Origin: JADLGH01 sp964586675
GTDB lineage: Bacteria; Desulfobacterota_D; UBA1144; Nemesobacterales; UBA2774
DNA length: 64,000 nt
Reading direction: 5' to 3'
NCBI GenBank assembly: GCA_964586675.1
Contig: CAZPHQ010000016.1
Coordinates: 1 to 64,000, forward strand
Part shown: positions 44,769 to 53,874 of the stretch, one piece after another
Numbering within the stretch: the stretch's first letter is position 1
Layout: each line of letters opens with the position of its first letter
Made by a program: the position numbers and the translations under genes
Notes under the pieces: generated by a model
Databases searched by the model: none
Seen by the model: the letters and a program-made list of their open reading frames with translations, nothing else
Told to the model about the DNA's origin: nothing

Positions 44769-44794
44769 GAGGGCGTGATATAAGAGAGGAAAGC

Positions 44795-46438
44795 ATGAAA
44801 ATTATAAAACCAAGCGCGCACATCCTGATAATCGCGATTTTCGCCATATCGCTTCTCGCCGCGTGCGGGGGCGGTGACGAACCGGAGGCCGAGACGGAGG
44901 CCGTGGCCGTGGAAACGGTGCAGACGGAAGCCGAGGCCGCGGTGAGCGGTGAAACCACGGACGGGGAAGCGGTAACGGGTCAAGCGGTCGTGGAAGAGCG
45001 GGTGGATACGAGTGTGGAAGAGATAACGGCGGGCGGCTTCCAGGACGCGGGCGGGCAGAACGTCGACTCGATCTTCGAGACATTCCGCCCGAGCGCGAAG
45101 AGGCTCGGCGACTTCGACGTCCTTAAAAAGGACCGCATCGTACGCGCGCTTGTCCCCTACAGCCTGACTCACTACTTCATCGACAACGGCGTGCAGAAGG
45201 GGATTTCCTACGAGCTTCTGAAAGCGTTCGAGGAGAAGATAAACAAGGACTACAAAACCGGGAACATCAAGATACACGTGATCATCGTCCCGACGTCGCG
45301 CGACCAGATGATACCGAAGCTCGTGAACGGGTACGGCGACATAGCGCTCGGGAACTACACCGTGACCGAAGAGAGGCTGGAGAAAGTCGATTTCTCGGAT
45401 CCCATATTCTCCGGCGTGAGCGAGATAGTCGTAACCGGCCCCGGCTCGCCCGAGATAAACTCGCTCGACGACCTTTCGGGGAAAGAGGTTTGGGTGAGGC
45501 GGACGAGCAGCTACTGGAACAGCCTCGAAAAGCTGAACGAGTCGCTGAAGGAGAAAGGTCTAACGCCGGTCGTCATAAAGCCCGCAGACGAGAACCTCGA
45601 GGACGAGGACATACTCGAAATGCTGAACGCCGGGCTGATAGAGTTCACTGTCGTCGACAGCCACATTGCGGGGTTCTGGTCGAAGATATTCACGGACGTG
45701 AAGCCGCACGATGATCTCACGCTTCGAACGGGCGGCGAGATAGCCTGGATGATGCGGAAGGACAGCCCGCTCCTCAAGGAGGAGATAAACGAGTTCATGA
45801 AGCAGAGCAGGAAGGGAACTCTTTTCGGAAACGTGCTGGCCAAGAAATATTTCGGCAATACCGAGTGGGTGAGGGACTCGCTCACGGAGGAAGACACGGT
45901 GAAATTCAACTCCATGGCCGAGATATTCAAGCGGTACGCCGGGCAGTATGAATTCGACTGGCTCATGCTCGCGGCACAGGGTTACCAGGAATCGAACCTC
46001 GATCAGACAAAGAGGAGCCCGGCGGGGGCGGTAGGCGTCATGCAGCTCCTCCCGACGACGGCCAAGGACCCGAACGTCGGCATCCCGGAGATAGATAACA
46101 TCGAAAACAACATACACGCGGGGACGAAGTATCTCCGCTTCATGGTTAACCGATACTACAACGATCCTGCCATTTCGCCCCGTGACAAACTGCTCTTCGC
46201 TTTCGCCTCGTATAATGCCGGGCCGAACAAGCTCAACAAGCTGAGAAAGATAGCCGAAGAGCGCGGGCTCGATCCGAACGTCTGGTTCAAAAATGTCGAG
46301 ATGGTGGCCTCGGAGAAGATAGGGAGAGAGACGACGACTTATGTGAGCAATATTTACAAGTATTACGTGGCCTACCAGATGGCGCTCCAGAGCAGTGCGG
46401 AAAAGAGCACCGTGAAGCAGGCGCACGGGATTAAGTGA
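44795..46438 (+). CDS. mltF: Membrane-bound lytic murein transglycosylase F
   Basis: Encodes 547 aa from the ATG at 44795 (GAGAGGA upstream). Lipobox LLAAC24, a Glu/Thr/Ala-rich tether, a periplasmic solute-binding-like domain (about 110-360, VDFSDPIFSGVSEIVVTGPG) and a C-terminal SLT domain (about 385-530) with catalytic Glu in GYQESNLDQ, then SPAGAVGVMQLLPTTA and YNAGP. It cleaves peptidoglycan to 1,6-anhydromuropeptides; the N-terminal domain modulates activity. The layout is that of MltF, with a longer acidic tether than usual. Confidence 0.9.
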   Translation: MKIIKPSAHILIIAIFAISLLAACGGGDEPEAETEAVAVETVQTEAEAAVSGETTDGEAVTGQAVVEERVDTSVEEITAGGFQDAGGQNVDSIFETFRPSAKRLGDFDVLKKDRIVRALVPYSLTHYFIDNGVQKGISYELLKAFEEKINKDYKTGNIKIHVIIVPTSRDQMIPKLVNGYGDIALGNYTVTEERLEKVDFSDPIFSGVSEIVVTGPGSPEINSLDDLSGKEVWVRRTSSYWNSLEKLNESLKEKGLTPVVIKPADENLEDEDILEMLNAGLIEFTVVDSHIAGFWSKIFTDVKPHDDLTLRTGGEIAWMMRKDSPLLKEEINEFMKQSRKGTLFGNVLAKKYFGNTEWVRDSLTEEDTVKFNSMAEIFKRYAGQYEFDWLMLAAQGYQESNLDQTKRSPAGAVGVMQLLPTTAKDPNVGIPEIDNIENNIHAGTKYLRFMVNRYYNDPAISPRDKLLFAFASYNAGPNKLNKLRKIAEERGLDPNVWFKNVEMVASEKIGRETTTYVSNIYKYYVAYQMALQSSAEKSTVKQAHGIK

Positions 46439-46518
46439 CGGACGCAGGCGCATGTGAAGTCGCGTCCGGTGTGTGTATGAGTGGTATCTGTATAAAGAGT
46501 AAATCAAGGGGGTGTGTT

Positions 46519-47346
46519 ATGAAACATATATTGGCGGTGATTGTATTGGCGGCCGTCTCGTTCCTGGCGCCGGTCCTGCCCGCTTCGGCGCAGACGGACG
46601 AGGGGGTCGAGGTGAAGACCGGGCCGAAGATAGATCCGGAGTCGCTCGCCGATCTCCTGGAGTCGCTGGAGTTTCTTTCGAAGTCGCAGAAGTTCACCTT
46701 CACGGCGGACGTGCAGTATGACGCCCTTCAGGGTAACGGCCAGAAGCTCGAGTTCGGCGGGGCTCACAAGGTCACGGTCGTAAGGCCTAACAAGCTCTAC
46801 TCCGAGGTCGTGAGCAGGGACGGGTCGAAGAAGGTGTTCTTATTCGACGGTAAGGACATATATTACGTCGACCTCGACCAGAACGTTTATGCATCCGTTC
46901 CACGGCCGGGGGATATAAACCAGGCCGTCGACTACTTCACGGAGGACCTCGACATGCCGCTCCCCATTGGGCAGCTGGTTTCGAGCGATGCGGCCGACTT
47001 CGTGAAGAAGGAGATTTACGCGGGGGGGTTCGTCGAGCAGTCCACGATTGGCGGCATCCTTTCGGAGCACCTGGCTTTCAGGACACAGAACCTGGACTTT
47101 CAGGTCTGGGTGGCCTCCGAGGACGACCCGCTTCAGACGAGGCTCGTTATAGATTACAAGGACTATCCGGCGTCGCCACAGTACAGGGCGGATTTCAGGG
47201 ACTGGAATTTCAAGCCGGAGGTCAATGACTCTCTCTTCGTGTTCAAGCCCGCGGACGGGATGCAAAAGATCGAATTCGCTCCGCTCCTGAGAAGCGCTAT
47301 CAAGACCGAAGAGAAAGAGGAGGGCAAGAAAAATGACGTACAATAA
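46519..47346 (+). CDS. Exported DUF2092 protein
   Basis: Encodes 275 aa from the ATG at 46519 (AAGGGGGTG upstream). Signal peptide ending LPASA. The mature part resembles LolA/LolB-like DUF2092 proteins: LVSRDGSKKVFLFDGKD-type strands, PLPIGQLVSSDAADFV, LAFRTQNLDFQVWVASEDD and PQYRADFRDWNF. A one-domain periplasmic protein, perhaps lipid- or ligand-binding. Its last 14 bases overlap the next gene. Confidence 0.82.
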   Translation: MKHILAVIVLAAVSFLAPVLPASAQTDEGVEVKTGPKIDPESLADLLESLEFLSKSQKFTFTADVQYDALQGNGQKLEFGGAHKVTVVRPNKLYSEVVSRDGSKKVFLFDGKDIYYVDLDQNVYASVPRPGDINQAVDYFTEDLDMPLPIGQLVSSDAADFVKKEIYAGGFVEQSTIGGILSEHLAFRTQNLDFQVWVASEDDPLQTRLVIDYKDYPASPQYRADFRDWNFKPEVNDSLFVFKPADGMQKIEFAPLLRSAIKTEEKEEGKKNDVQ

Positions 47347-48091
47347 AACATGGCTCAGGATTTTCATATTTTTGTCGGTCTTTATATTCGTCGCCGGCGC
47401 GGCGCTCGAAGCCTATTCCCGCGGTGGAAGGGGAGGGGGAGGGGGCAGAGGCGGCGGAGGCAGGATGAGTGGAGGCGGCGGCAACAGGGGAGGGGGCGGC
47501 AACAGGAACATAAGCCGCTCGGGCCCTGCGCGCTCCGGCTCCATGAGATCCAGCGATTTCAGCCGCGGCTCGTCGCGGTCGTCCGGACAGGCGAGTCAGA
47601 CCCGGAGGCAGTCGGGCACGGCGCGCCAGGCCAGCGGGGCGGACCGCTCCCAGGCCCGCCAGAGGGCCGACGACTTCAAGGCGAATAACCCGGACAAGGC
47701 CAAGGAGATCCAGGACAGGCGCGCGGATAACGCAGGCGACTTTCAGCAGGACCGCCAGGACTGGAAGGACCAGAACCGCGAGGACTGGCAGCAGTACGGG
47801 AGGAACGCCCGCGAAGACCGGCAGGATTATTACAATAACAACTACGATCGCTACGAGTATAACGACGACTGGGAATGGGGCGACAACGTCGAGTATCCGT
47901 TCGCGGCAGCGACGGCCATAGCCGTCGGTACGGCTCTGACGGTGTCGGCCTTCAACTCGCTCACGTGCACGCCGACTATAGTCTCCGTCGGTGGGGTCAG
48001 CTATTACCAGTGCGGCCCCAACTGGTATAATCAGGCGTATCAGAACGGCGACGTGGTCTATATGTCGGTCGCCGCTCCGGCGGGTTATTGA
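47333..48091 (+). CDS. Exported Gly/Arg/Gln-rich low-complexity protein
   Basis: Encodes 252 aa. A signal-like hydrophobic segment (about 8-27) is followed by a Gly/Arg tract (RGGRGGGGGRGGGGRMSGGG), a Ser/Arg-rich part, a charged Asp/Gln/Arg repeat zone (QQDRQDWKDQNREDWQQ) and a compact end with two Cys and aromatic residues (SYYQCGPNWYNQAY). Such genes often sit beside DUF2092. Probably envelope-associated; no biochemical role known. The 14-base overlap with the DUF2092 gene implies coupled translation. Confidence 0.8.
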   Translation: MTYNKTWLRIFIFLSVFIFVAGAALEAYSRGGRGGGGGRGGGGRMSGGGGNRGGGGNRNISRSGPARSGSMRSSDFSRGSSRSSGQASQTRRQSGTARQASGADRSQARQRADDFKANNPDKAKEIQDRRADNAGDFQQDRQDWKDQNREDWQQYGRNAREDRQDYYNNNYDRYEYNDDWEWGDNVEYPFAAATAIAVGTALTVSAFNSLTCTPTIVSVGGVSYYQCGPNWYNQAYQNGDVVYMSVAAPAGY

Positions 48092-48098
48092 GAACGAG

Positions 48099-48129
48099 GC
48101 GCGGGGCGGAGGGGCAAGGCGTCCCGCGC
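48099..48129 (+). terminator. Hairpin after Gly-rich protein gene
   Basis: GCGCGGG (48099-48105) pairs with CCCGCGC (48123-48129) across a 17-base loop; GAATAAAA follows rather than a T run. Confidence 0.35.
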
Positions 48130-48183
48130 TGAATAAAAGTGCGGCGTTAAGACGTGAAATATCGAACCACACTTGAGAGCTGT

Positions 48184-48582
48184 ATGCGCTACCTGCCCGT
48201 CATCCTTCTGACGGCGCTCGCACTCTCGCAGATATATCTCGCGAGGACAGTGTCGCTGAGCCCGTGGGCCGGGGGAGGGTTCGGGATGTTCTCGACGCCC
48301 GACGCCCCGCGGAACAGGGCGGTGCGCGCCTATGTGCTCACGCCGGGCGTCCGGCGCGAGGTGAAGATACCCGATCACCTCTCGGATGCGGCCCTCCGCG
48401 CCGGCGCCATGCCGACGGATGCGAGGCTCACGGCCCTAGCCCGCGGGATCGCCGAAATACCGACGCCGGAAGCGGTCACGCCCAAGGCAGTGGTGATAGA
48501 GGTCTGGAGGGCGGCCTACGAGCCGCTGTCGCTCGCGCCTTCGCCGAGGATAGTGAAGTCGCTGGAGGTCCTGATTGACTGA
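48184..48582 (+). CDS. Small membrane-anchored protein of unknown function
   Basis: Encodes 132 aa from the ATG at 48184 (GAGAG close upstream); a GTG at 48154 could add ten residues. One N-terminal hydrophobic segment (YLPVILLTALALSQIYLA), then about 100 residues with GGFGMFSTPD and VKIPDHLS, otherwise unfamiliar. The gene overlaps the next membrane-protein gene by eight bases, so the two are almost surely expressed and work together. Confidence 0.7.
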   Translation: MRYLPVILLTALALSQIYLARTVSLSPWAGGGFGMFSTPDAPRNRAVRAYVLTPGVRREVKIPDHLSDAALRAGAMPTDARLTALARGIAEIPTPEAVTPKAVVIEVWRAAYEPLSLAPSPRIVKSLEVLID

Positions 48583-49471
48583 CGCCGCGGCGCGCGTGAG
48601 AGCCGGCTTACGGCGCGGGGTGGACGCGATAACGGGCATGAGCGCCTTCGACCTCGCGTTAAGACTCACGCTCGTGAACCTTCTCCTCCGGCCGGTGGGG
48701 AGCTGGGCCGTCCGTCCGTTCACCGTCGCGCTAGCCGCGCTCGGTCTTCTCGCGCCCGGCCTGTTTCGCGCGCCGTTTCTGTGGCTCGGGCTTACCATTC
48801 TCACGGGCCTCCGAGTCGTCCTCGACTGGCCTCTCCCGGACAACCACGCGTATCTCCTCTTCTACTGGTGCCTTGCCGTAACTATTTCTCTCGTCATGGG
48901 CGATCCGGGGAGGCTCCTCGCGATAAACGCGCGGCTCCTGATAGGGCTCGTGTTCGCGTTCTCCGTCCTCTGGAAGCTGGTGCTTTCTCCCGACTTCATG
49001 AACGGCACGTTCTTTACGGTGACGCTGCTCTCGGACGCGAGGTTCGAAGGGTTCGCGCGCGTCGCCGGGGGACTTTCGGAGGAAGGGTACGAAGCGCTGA
49101 GGGAGTTCATACGCGGAACAGGGGACGCATACGGCGCTCCCGAAATCCCCCCGAGGCTCCTGGCGCTCTCCACTTTCCTCACCTACTGGACCATAGCGAT
49201 AGAAGCCGCCGTCGCGGTCTTATTCTTCCTGCCCCTAAGGCTCGCAATCTCGGGACTCAGGGACTATCTCCTCATACTGTTCTGCCTGACGACGTACGGC
49301 GTCGCGAACGTGGACGGCTTCGGGTGGCTCCTCCTGGCGATGGGAGTCGCGCAGGCGTGGGCGGGGGAGGGGAGGGGGAAAAAAGAAAAGAACCGTGTGC
49401 GGCTTTTCTACGTCGCCGCGTTCCTCCTCATAATCTTCTACGGCTACTACACCTTCTCGCGTCTCCTGTAA
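48575..49471 (+). CDS. Polytopic membrane protein of unknown function
   Basis: Encodes 298 aa, starting at TTG with GGAGG six bases upstream inside the preceding gene. Seven or eight hydrophobic segments; HAYLLFYWCLAVTISLVMGD, LLIGLVFAFSVLWKL and a C-terminal basic tail region are visible. Loosely resembles HTTM/DoxX-like membrane proteins but I cannot assign a family. It ends seven bases from a convergent gene. Confidence 0.72.
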   Translation: MTDAAARVRAGLRRGVDAITGMSAFDLALRLTLVNLLLRPVGSWAVRPFTVALAALGLLAPGLFRAPFLWLGLTILTGLRVVLDWPLPDNHAYLLFYWCLAVTISLVMGDPGRLLAINARLLIGLVFAFSVLWKLVLSPDFMNGTFFTVTLLSDARFEGFARVAGGLSEEGYEALREFIRGTGDAYGAPEIPPRLLALSTFLTYWTIAIEAAVAVLFFLPLRLAISGLRDYLLILFCLTTYGVANVDGFGWLLLAMGVAQAWAGEGRGKKEKNRVRLFYVAAFLLIIFYGYYTFSRLL

Positions 49472-49478
49472 CTGCCCG

Positions 49479-50744
49479 CTATGCACCCGGCTCTACGTAC
49501 TGTACGATCGTCTTTATCGACGGGAAATGCTCCTCGTGCCATACGACGACGAACCTGCCGTCTGGCGCTACGGTGACGTCGGGCATGAACGATTTTATCG
49601 CCTTCGAGACCACTACGGGCTCGCCGAAAGTCTTCCCGCCGTCAGGCGAAAATCTCATCATTATATTACGCCTCACCGCGGTCGAATCTTCCCACACCAC
49701 CGCTATCTGTCCCTTTCCGTTAACGGCCATGCCGGGCTGGTCGGGCACCGAGCCCTCCGCGGAATCGATCTTCAGCGGAGCGGGCATCGCTACAGTCTCC
49801 GACCTGGAGAACAGAATCTCGGGCACACCGCTCGTCCCTTCCGTGTACCAAATTACATAGACCTCGCCGTCGCCCCCTATCGCGACCTCGCCGCCCCTGT
49901 GCGGGCACGATTCCAGCTTCCATCCGTCGCCGTGGACGAGCGCTTCCTCGAACTTCCCGCCGGCACCCAGCGCGAGCATCATGTCGCGTACGTTGTCGGG
50001 CGTGACGTCCCTCCAGAGAACGGCCTCCTTTCCGTCACCCGCAGCGACGTCCACCCTGCAGCAGACGCAGGTTTCGCCGCCGAGCTTCACGGCTTCGCCG
50101 ACAGACGTTCCCTTATTTGATATGGACGTGAGGTAAGTCCCGGGCTTGTCCCATCCCTCGCGGCTGTCTATCCACGCGACGAGCACGTCGCCCGATTCGT
50201 CGACGGCCATGCCCTCGAACGTGTGGGAGATGTCCCTGTCCTCGTTGACCACGACGCCGGCGTCGAAAGTGGCGCCGCCGTCGAGCGACTTCGAGAGTCT
50301 CAAATCGTTCGCGAAGAGGACGCCCTCGGGTTTCTCCCTGGCCGACGACCATGAGACGTAGACCTCGCCCCCGGGACCGGCCGCGATGCCCGGCGACTGG
50401 TGGAGCGAGTCTACCGGGAGCCCCTCGGGGTTAACTCGTACCGGCGTTTCCCCGCCCGTCACGGGCTTTATCACGTAAAGATTATTCGAGCCGTGGTCTT
50501 CGGCGATCCATCCGACGAACACGCTGCCCGAGCCGTCGACGGCGACCGATGGGCCGGAGACGTGCACCTCGTGACCGTGGCCCGCGTGGGGTATCTCGAT
50601 CCTCTCGCCGAGCGTAAACACGTTCGCCTGGTTTCCGGGCGCTTTCGCTTCTCCGCCGGTTTTTGAAAAGTGGTTCAGATAAATCACGGCACCGACGACA
50701 ATGACGAGGGCCGCGACGAGGATCATGGGGTTCTTCATTTTCAT
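49479..50744 (-). CDS. Exported BNR-repeat (sialidase-like) beta-propeller protein
   Basis: Encodes 421 aa. An N-terminal anchor (residues about 6-24) is followed by a propeller with repeated S-x-D-G-G-x-T-F Asp-box motifs (SKSLDGGATFD, SPDGGKTFG) and VYVSWSSA/VLVAWIDS/VYVIWYTE strands. A CVCC cluster (GGETCVCCRVDVA) and HAGHGHEVH near the N terminus could bind metal. No catalytic sialidase set is apparent. It lies downstream of a TonB receptor on the same strand, with a hairpin in the 66-base gap. Confidence 0.8.
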   Translation of the reverse strand: MKMKNPMILVAALVIVVGAVIYLNHFSKTGGEAKAPGNQANVFTLGERIEIPHAGHGHEVHVSGPSVAVDGSGSVFVGWIAEDHGSNNLYVIKPVTGGETPVRVNPEGLPVDSLHQSPGIAAGPGGEVYVSWSSAREKPEGVLFANDLRLSKSLDGGATFDAGVVVNEDRDISHTFEGMAVDESGDVLVAWIDSREGWDKPGTYLTSISNKGTSVGEAVKLGGETCVCCRVDVAAGDGKEAVLWRDVTPDNVRDMMLALGAGGKFEEALVHGDGWKLESCPHRGGEVAIGGDGEVYVIWYTEGTSGVPEILFSRSETVAMPAPLKIDSAEGSVPDQPGMAVNGKGQIAVVWEDSTAVRRNIMMRFSPDGGKTFGEPVVVSKAIKSFMPDVTVAPDGRFVVVWHEEHFPSIKTIVQYVEPGA

Positions 50745-50765
50745 TTCCGTTCTCCAGTGAATGAC

Positions 50766-50791
50766 GGCCGCCCCCTTTCGGGGAAACGGCC
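50766..50791 (-). terminator. Intercistronic hairpin between TonB receptor and propeller genes
   Basis: GGCCG and CGGCC at the ends (50766-50770, 50787-50791) enclose a CCCC/GGGG inner stem. No T run. It may reduce expression of the downstream gene or protect the receptor message. Confidence 0.35.
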
Positions 50792-50810
50792 GCCGGCCGA
50801 TTGATAATTA

Positions 50811-53093
50811 TCACATATTATCCTGATTGAACGCGTAGTTCCTGTTCTTTTGGTCGAACGCTTCGCTCACGGTATTCCGGTTGAGAGCGTTGCCCATGGC
50901 GACGCCCTCGGGCGTTCCGCCCTTGTGCCACGTCCACTGTATGCCGCCGTAAAACGCCCTGCCGTCGCCCGGATAAAAATATCTCTCGTCCGAGCTGTCG
51001 ACGACTACAGAGGATACGTAGTTCTTGTCGAAGAGATTAGTCACCTCGGCGAAGAACATCACGCCTGCGGGGAACTGCCAGCCGACTTCGAGATTGAATA
51101 TCGTGTACGATCCCGCCCTCGCTGTGTTCTCGCTGTTGACGAAGTAGCTTTCGAAGACGCTCTCTATGCTCGGCGCGACCCATACGCCGACAGGGGTGTC
51201 GTACCTGAGCTGGCTCACAAAGAAGTGGGGCGGCGCTCCGGGGAGATCGTTGTCGCCGAACACCGGGTCGTCGATGAAGACGAAGTACGAGTAGGTGTAC
51301 GCCGTTATAGACCTCAGGGTATCGCCGGGCGCGAAGGGGTCTCTCCAGGCCATGTTCTTCAGCAGCATGATGTCGGCTCCGGCCTCGACCCCGAAATGCC
51401 GCGTCCTGTCGATGTTCTGGTATCTCGGTATCGTGAACGGGGCGTCAGGGAAGGGCTGAACGTTCACATTCTGTATCTCGTCCCATATCTCGTAGTCGTA
51501 AACGGAGATGTCCCACTTGACCCTGTCCCACAGCATGCCTCGCGTGCCGAGCTCGAACTGGAGGGCCTTCTGCGCCTTGAGGTCGCCGAGGCCGCCGTCG
51601 AGATTTCCGGGCGAGGTGAGCTCGATCATTATGGGCGGCTCGTAGTTGGTCGAGACGTTGCCGAAGAACTGTACCGTCGGGGTCGTCTGCCATATGAAGC
51701 CGAGCTTGGGGGTTACGGAGAAGAAGTCCGTATTGCCCGAGGCGTCGTCTTCGTATATGAGGAACTTGTCGTCGACAGACCTGTAGGCGTACTGCACGCG
51801 CGCGCCTCCGAGAATCGAAAACTGCGGCGCGACGAAGAGCTGGTCCTCGACGTAATATGCGAGGAGGAGGGAATTATTGTTCTGGTCTTTCGTTTTCTCA
51901 CCCCTCCGTCCTTCGTTGTTAGCCCAGTTGAGGTCCTGCTGATACGTATAAAAGAACTGGGCGCCCATGACGAGGTTGTTCAGCATCCCGCCGATGTTCG
52001 TGTTGTAGAGGTACCTGACCTCGGCCCCGACGTTGAAAGTGTCGTTGTCGATGACGGCGAAGCTGAGCGGGTGGTCCATGTTCTGAATGTTGAACTGGGT
52101 CAGAAACTCGATGGCCTGGTCCGTCGCTATAGGCGTTCTCACGCTGAAGGCAAGCCTGTAGTAGTCGTAGAACCGGCCCTCGTCGAAAAGGACGCTGCTC
52201 GGGTTCGCCTGCCTCGGGTTGTCCTTGAATTCCTGGAAGGTGAGCGATCCCGGGAGCTTCTCTTCGTTCCGGACGTAGGTTACGTCGAGCCTGTATGACG
52301 TGCCGCCGTCGGTTTCGTATCCGAAGCTGCCGTATGCCCTTCTCCTCGACTGCCTTGCGTGCTTTCTGAACGGGTCGAGTATTTCCGTGTCGCTGAGGCC
52401 AGTGTAAAAGTCGAAAGGCCCGTAGACCTGCCCCGTGCCGAGGTAGTTCTTGAAGTAGCCGAAAGAGCCGACCTGGCTCCTGGCCTCGAGGATACCCGCG
52501 TCGTAGCCCGTTTTCGTCACGAAGTTTATGGCCCCGCCGAGGGTATTGCCGCCGAACCTGAGCGAGTTTGCGCCCTTGAACACCTCTATATGCTTCAGTG
52601 TCAGGGGCTCTATCGACTCGAAGTCGCTGAAGCCGTCGGCGTTTCCGTAGACGAACCCGTCCATGAGGAGGGTTACGCCGCGGAGGTGGAAGTTGTTCCT
52701 GAGACCTGAGCCGCGGATTATGAGCTGCGACTCGTCGCCGAACCTCGGCCTCACGAGAACGCCGGGGACGTAATTGAGGACGTCTTTCAGCGTCGTGGCC
52801 CTCGACTCCTCTATCTGCCTTTCGTTGACGAACCCTATGCCCCCGGGCGTCGAGTCGATTATCTGCTTCTCGGCTTCCTCCTGGGAAAGCCTTCTGTCCG
52901 GAACGGAGAGGTCGAGAGGCTTGTCTTCTACGACGACCGTTTCCAGGGTGTGCTGAGTTTCTTCCGTCGCGCCATTCTGGGCTAGCTCGCCGGACTTGAT
53001 TTCCTGCTCATTTCGTTCGCTCTCCCGCTCCTGCCCGTATGCCTGAAGCGCAGCCGGTGCGAAGAAGAGAAGCGCGATTAAAAAAGTTCGCAT
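50811..53093 (-). CDS. TonB-dependent outer-membrane receptor
   Basis: Encodes 760 aa. Signal peptide (FLIALLFFAPAALQAYG), a TonB-box-like TLETVVVED, the plug domain (TLKDVLNYVPGVLVRP, QLIIRGSGL, GGNTLGGAINFVTKTG) and a 22-strand barrel with TonB-receptor C-terminal features (NLFDKNYVSSVVVDSSDERYF). It resembles the FecA/ferric siderophore branch, but ligand is unknown. It probably imports a metal complex or small ligand with TonB-ExbB-ExbD energy. Nearby Cys-rich proteins hint at a metal. Confidence 0.92.
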   Translation of the reverse strand: MRTFLIALLFFAPAALQAYGQERESERNEQEIKSGELAQNGATEETQHTLETVVVEDKPLDLSVPDRRLSQEEAEKQIIDSTPGGIGFVNERQIEESRATTLKDVLNYVPGVLVRPRFGDESQLIIRGSGLRNNFHLRGVTLLMDGFVYGNADGFSDFESIEPLTLKHIEVFKGANSLRFGGNTLGGAINFVTKTGYDAGILEARSQVGSFGYFKNYLGTGQVYGPFDFYTGLSDTEILDPFRKHARQSRRRAYGSFGYETDGGTSYRLDVTYVRNEEKLPGSLTFQEFKDNPRQANPSSVLFDEGRFYDYYRLAFSVRTPIATDQAIEFLTQFNIQNMDHPLSFAVIDNDTFNVGAEVRYLYNTNIGGMLNNLVMGAQFFYTYQQDLNWANNEGRRGEKTKDQNNNSLLLAYYVEDQLFVAPQFSILGGARVQYAYRSVDDKFLIYEDDASGNTDFFSVTPKLGFIWQTTPTVQFFGNVSTNYEPPIMIELTSPGNLDGGLGDLKAQKALQFELGTRGMLWDRVKWDISVYDYEIWDEIQNVNVQPFPDAPFTIPRYQNIDRTRHFGVEAGADIMLLKNMAWRDPFAPGDTLRSITAYTYSYFVFIDDPVFGDNDLPGAPPHFFVSQLRYDTPVGVWVAPSIESVFESYFVNSENTARAGSYTIFNLEVGWQFPAGVMFFAEVTNLFDKNYVSSVVVDSSDERYFYPGDGRAFYGGIQWTWHKGGTPEGVAMGNALNRNTVSEAFDQKNRNYAFNQDNM

Positions 53094-53329
53094 AATTCTC
53101 CTCCAGAGTATGTATGGTCCACGGGCGCGGGGCCGCTCCTGTATACTAGCGCCGCATGGAAGCGCGGCTGGCCGTTAGGATGGGCGCTAAGGCGCGTGGA
53201 GGAAAGTCTTTAACTCCCTCCATTGTCCCTCGGGCGCATAGAAACCCCCGGGGAGCACCTCTCTATAAGCGCCATACAGCCCCGGCCGGACAGACCGGAC
53301 CCGTGGTCTTGCATATGTAAAATGAAATT

Positions 53330-53731
53330 TCAGGAAACTGCGGAGGAAAAAGGCGGAGCGCGGGTGGAGATCTTCGTGGATACGTTTTTTACGTATGCCG
53401 TCTCTTTAAAGAGCGGCATATAAATCACGAGCTCTTCCCTTACGGGGGAGCTGAATCTTTCTTCTTTCGTGAAGTGCTGACGTTTAAGGTCGCACGAGTA
53501 GCAGACGCAGTGCTTCTCGCTCCCTTCCTTGCCAGAGTTCTGGAGAAAGTGCGATATGACGTTGACAGTGGGTTCTGTTTGATGCGAGGGGCAGTGCTCG
53601 ACCGAGTACGCGAGCTCGTGCTGAACGAGTACGGGCGGGATGTAGCTCAGAATGGAGTACGACGTGAAGCTTACCGCGAAAACCACGGTGAGGATTATTA
53701 CTGATGTGCGTTTCAAGAGTCCGTATAGCAT
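53330..53731 (-). CDS. Small Cys-rich membrane-anchored protein
   Basis: Encodes 133 aa from the ATG at 53731. The upstream part of the frame (to 53950) was excluded because a promoter lies inside it. One membrane span (SVIILTVVFAVSFTSYSIL) then an exported part with EHCPSH and KHCVCYSCDLKRQHF, a His/Cys set that could bind a metal or heme. No strong ribosome site is visible, which lowers confidence. First gene of the minus-strand unit with the TonB receptor and propeller protein. Confidence 0.55.
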   Translation of the reverse strand: MLYGLLKRTSVIILTVVFAVSFTSYSILSYIPPVLVQHELAYSVEHCPSHQTEPTVNVISHFLQNSGKEGSEKHCVCYSCDLKRQHFTKEERFSSPVREELVIYMPLFKETAYVKNVSTKISTRAPPFSSAVS

Positions 53732-53767
53732 GCGCGTTTGCCCGAAACCCGGAAAATGCGGGAAGTT

Positions 53768-53796
53768 AATAAAACCGAATTTGAAAGATATGTCAA
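53768..53796 (-). promoter_or_regulatory. Promoter of the TonB-receptor unit
   Basis: On the minus strand a consensus TTGACA (53796-53791), 17 bases, then TTTATT (53773-53768). It lies about 30 bases before the ATG at 53731, and supports the small protein as a real gene. Confidence 0.55.
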
Positions 53797-53874
53797 AAAG
53801 GGTTTCTCCGCGCGTGAAAAAAACGGCCGCGCCCGTTCCGCCATGTATAATAATTGTGACCGGGGCCTGAATAT

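Noticed and set aside
53094..53329. Cobalamin riboswitch upstream of the TonB receptor
   Set aside because: No B12-box-like sequence or typical fold on the minus strand; only a GGAG/CTCC hairpin near 53206-53221.
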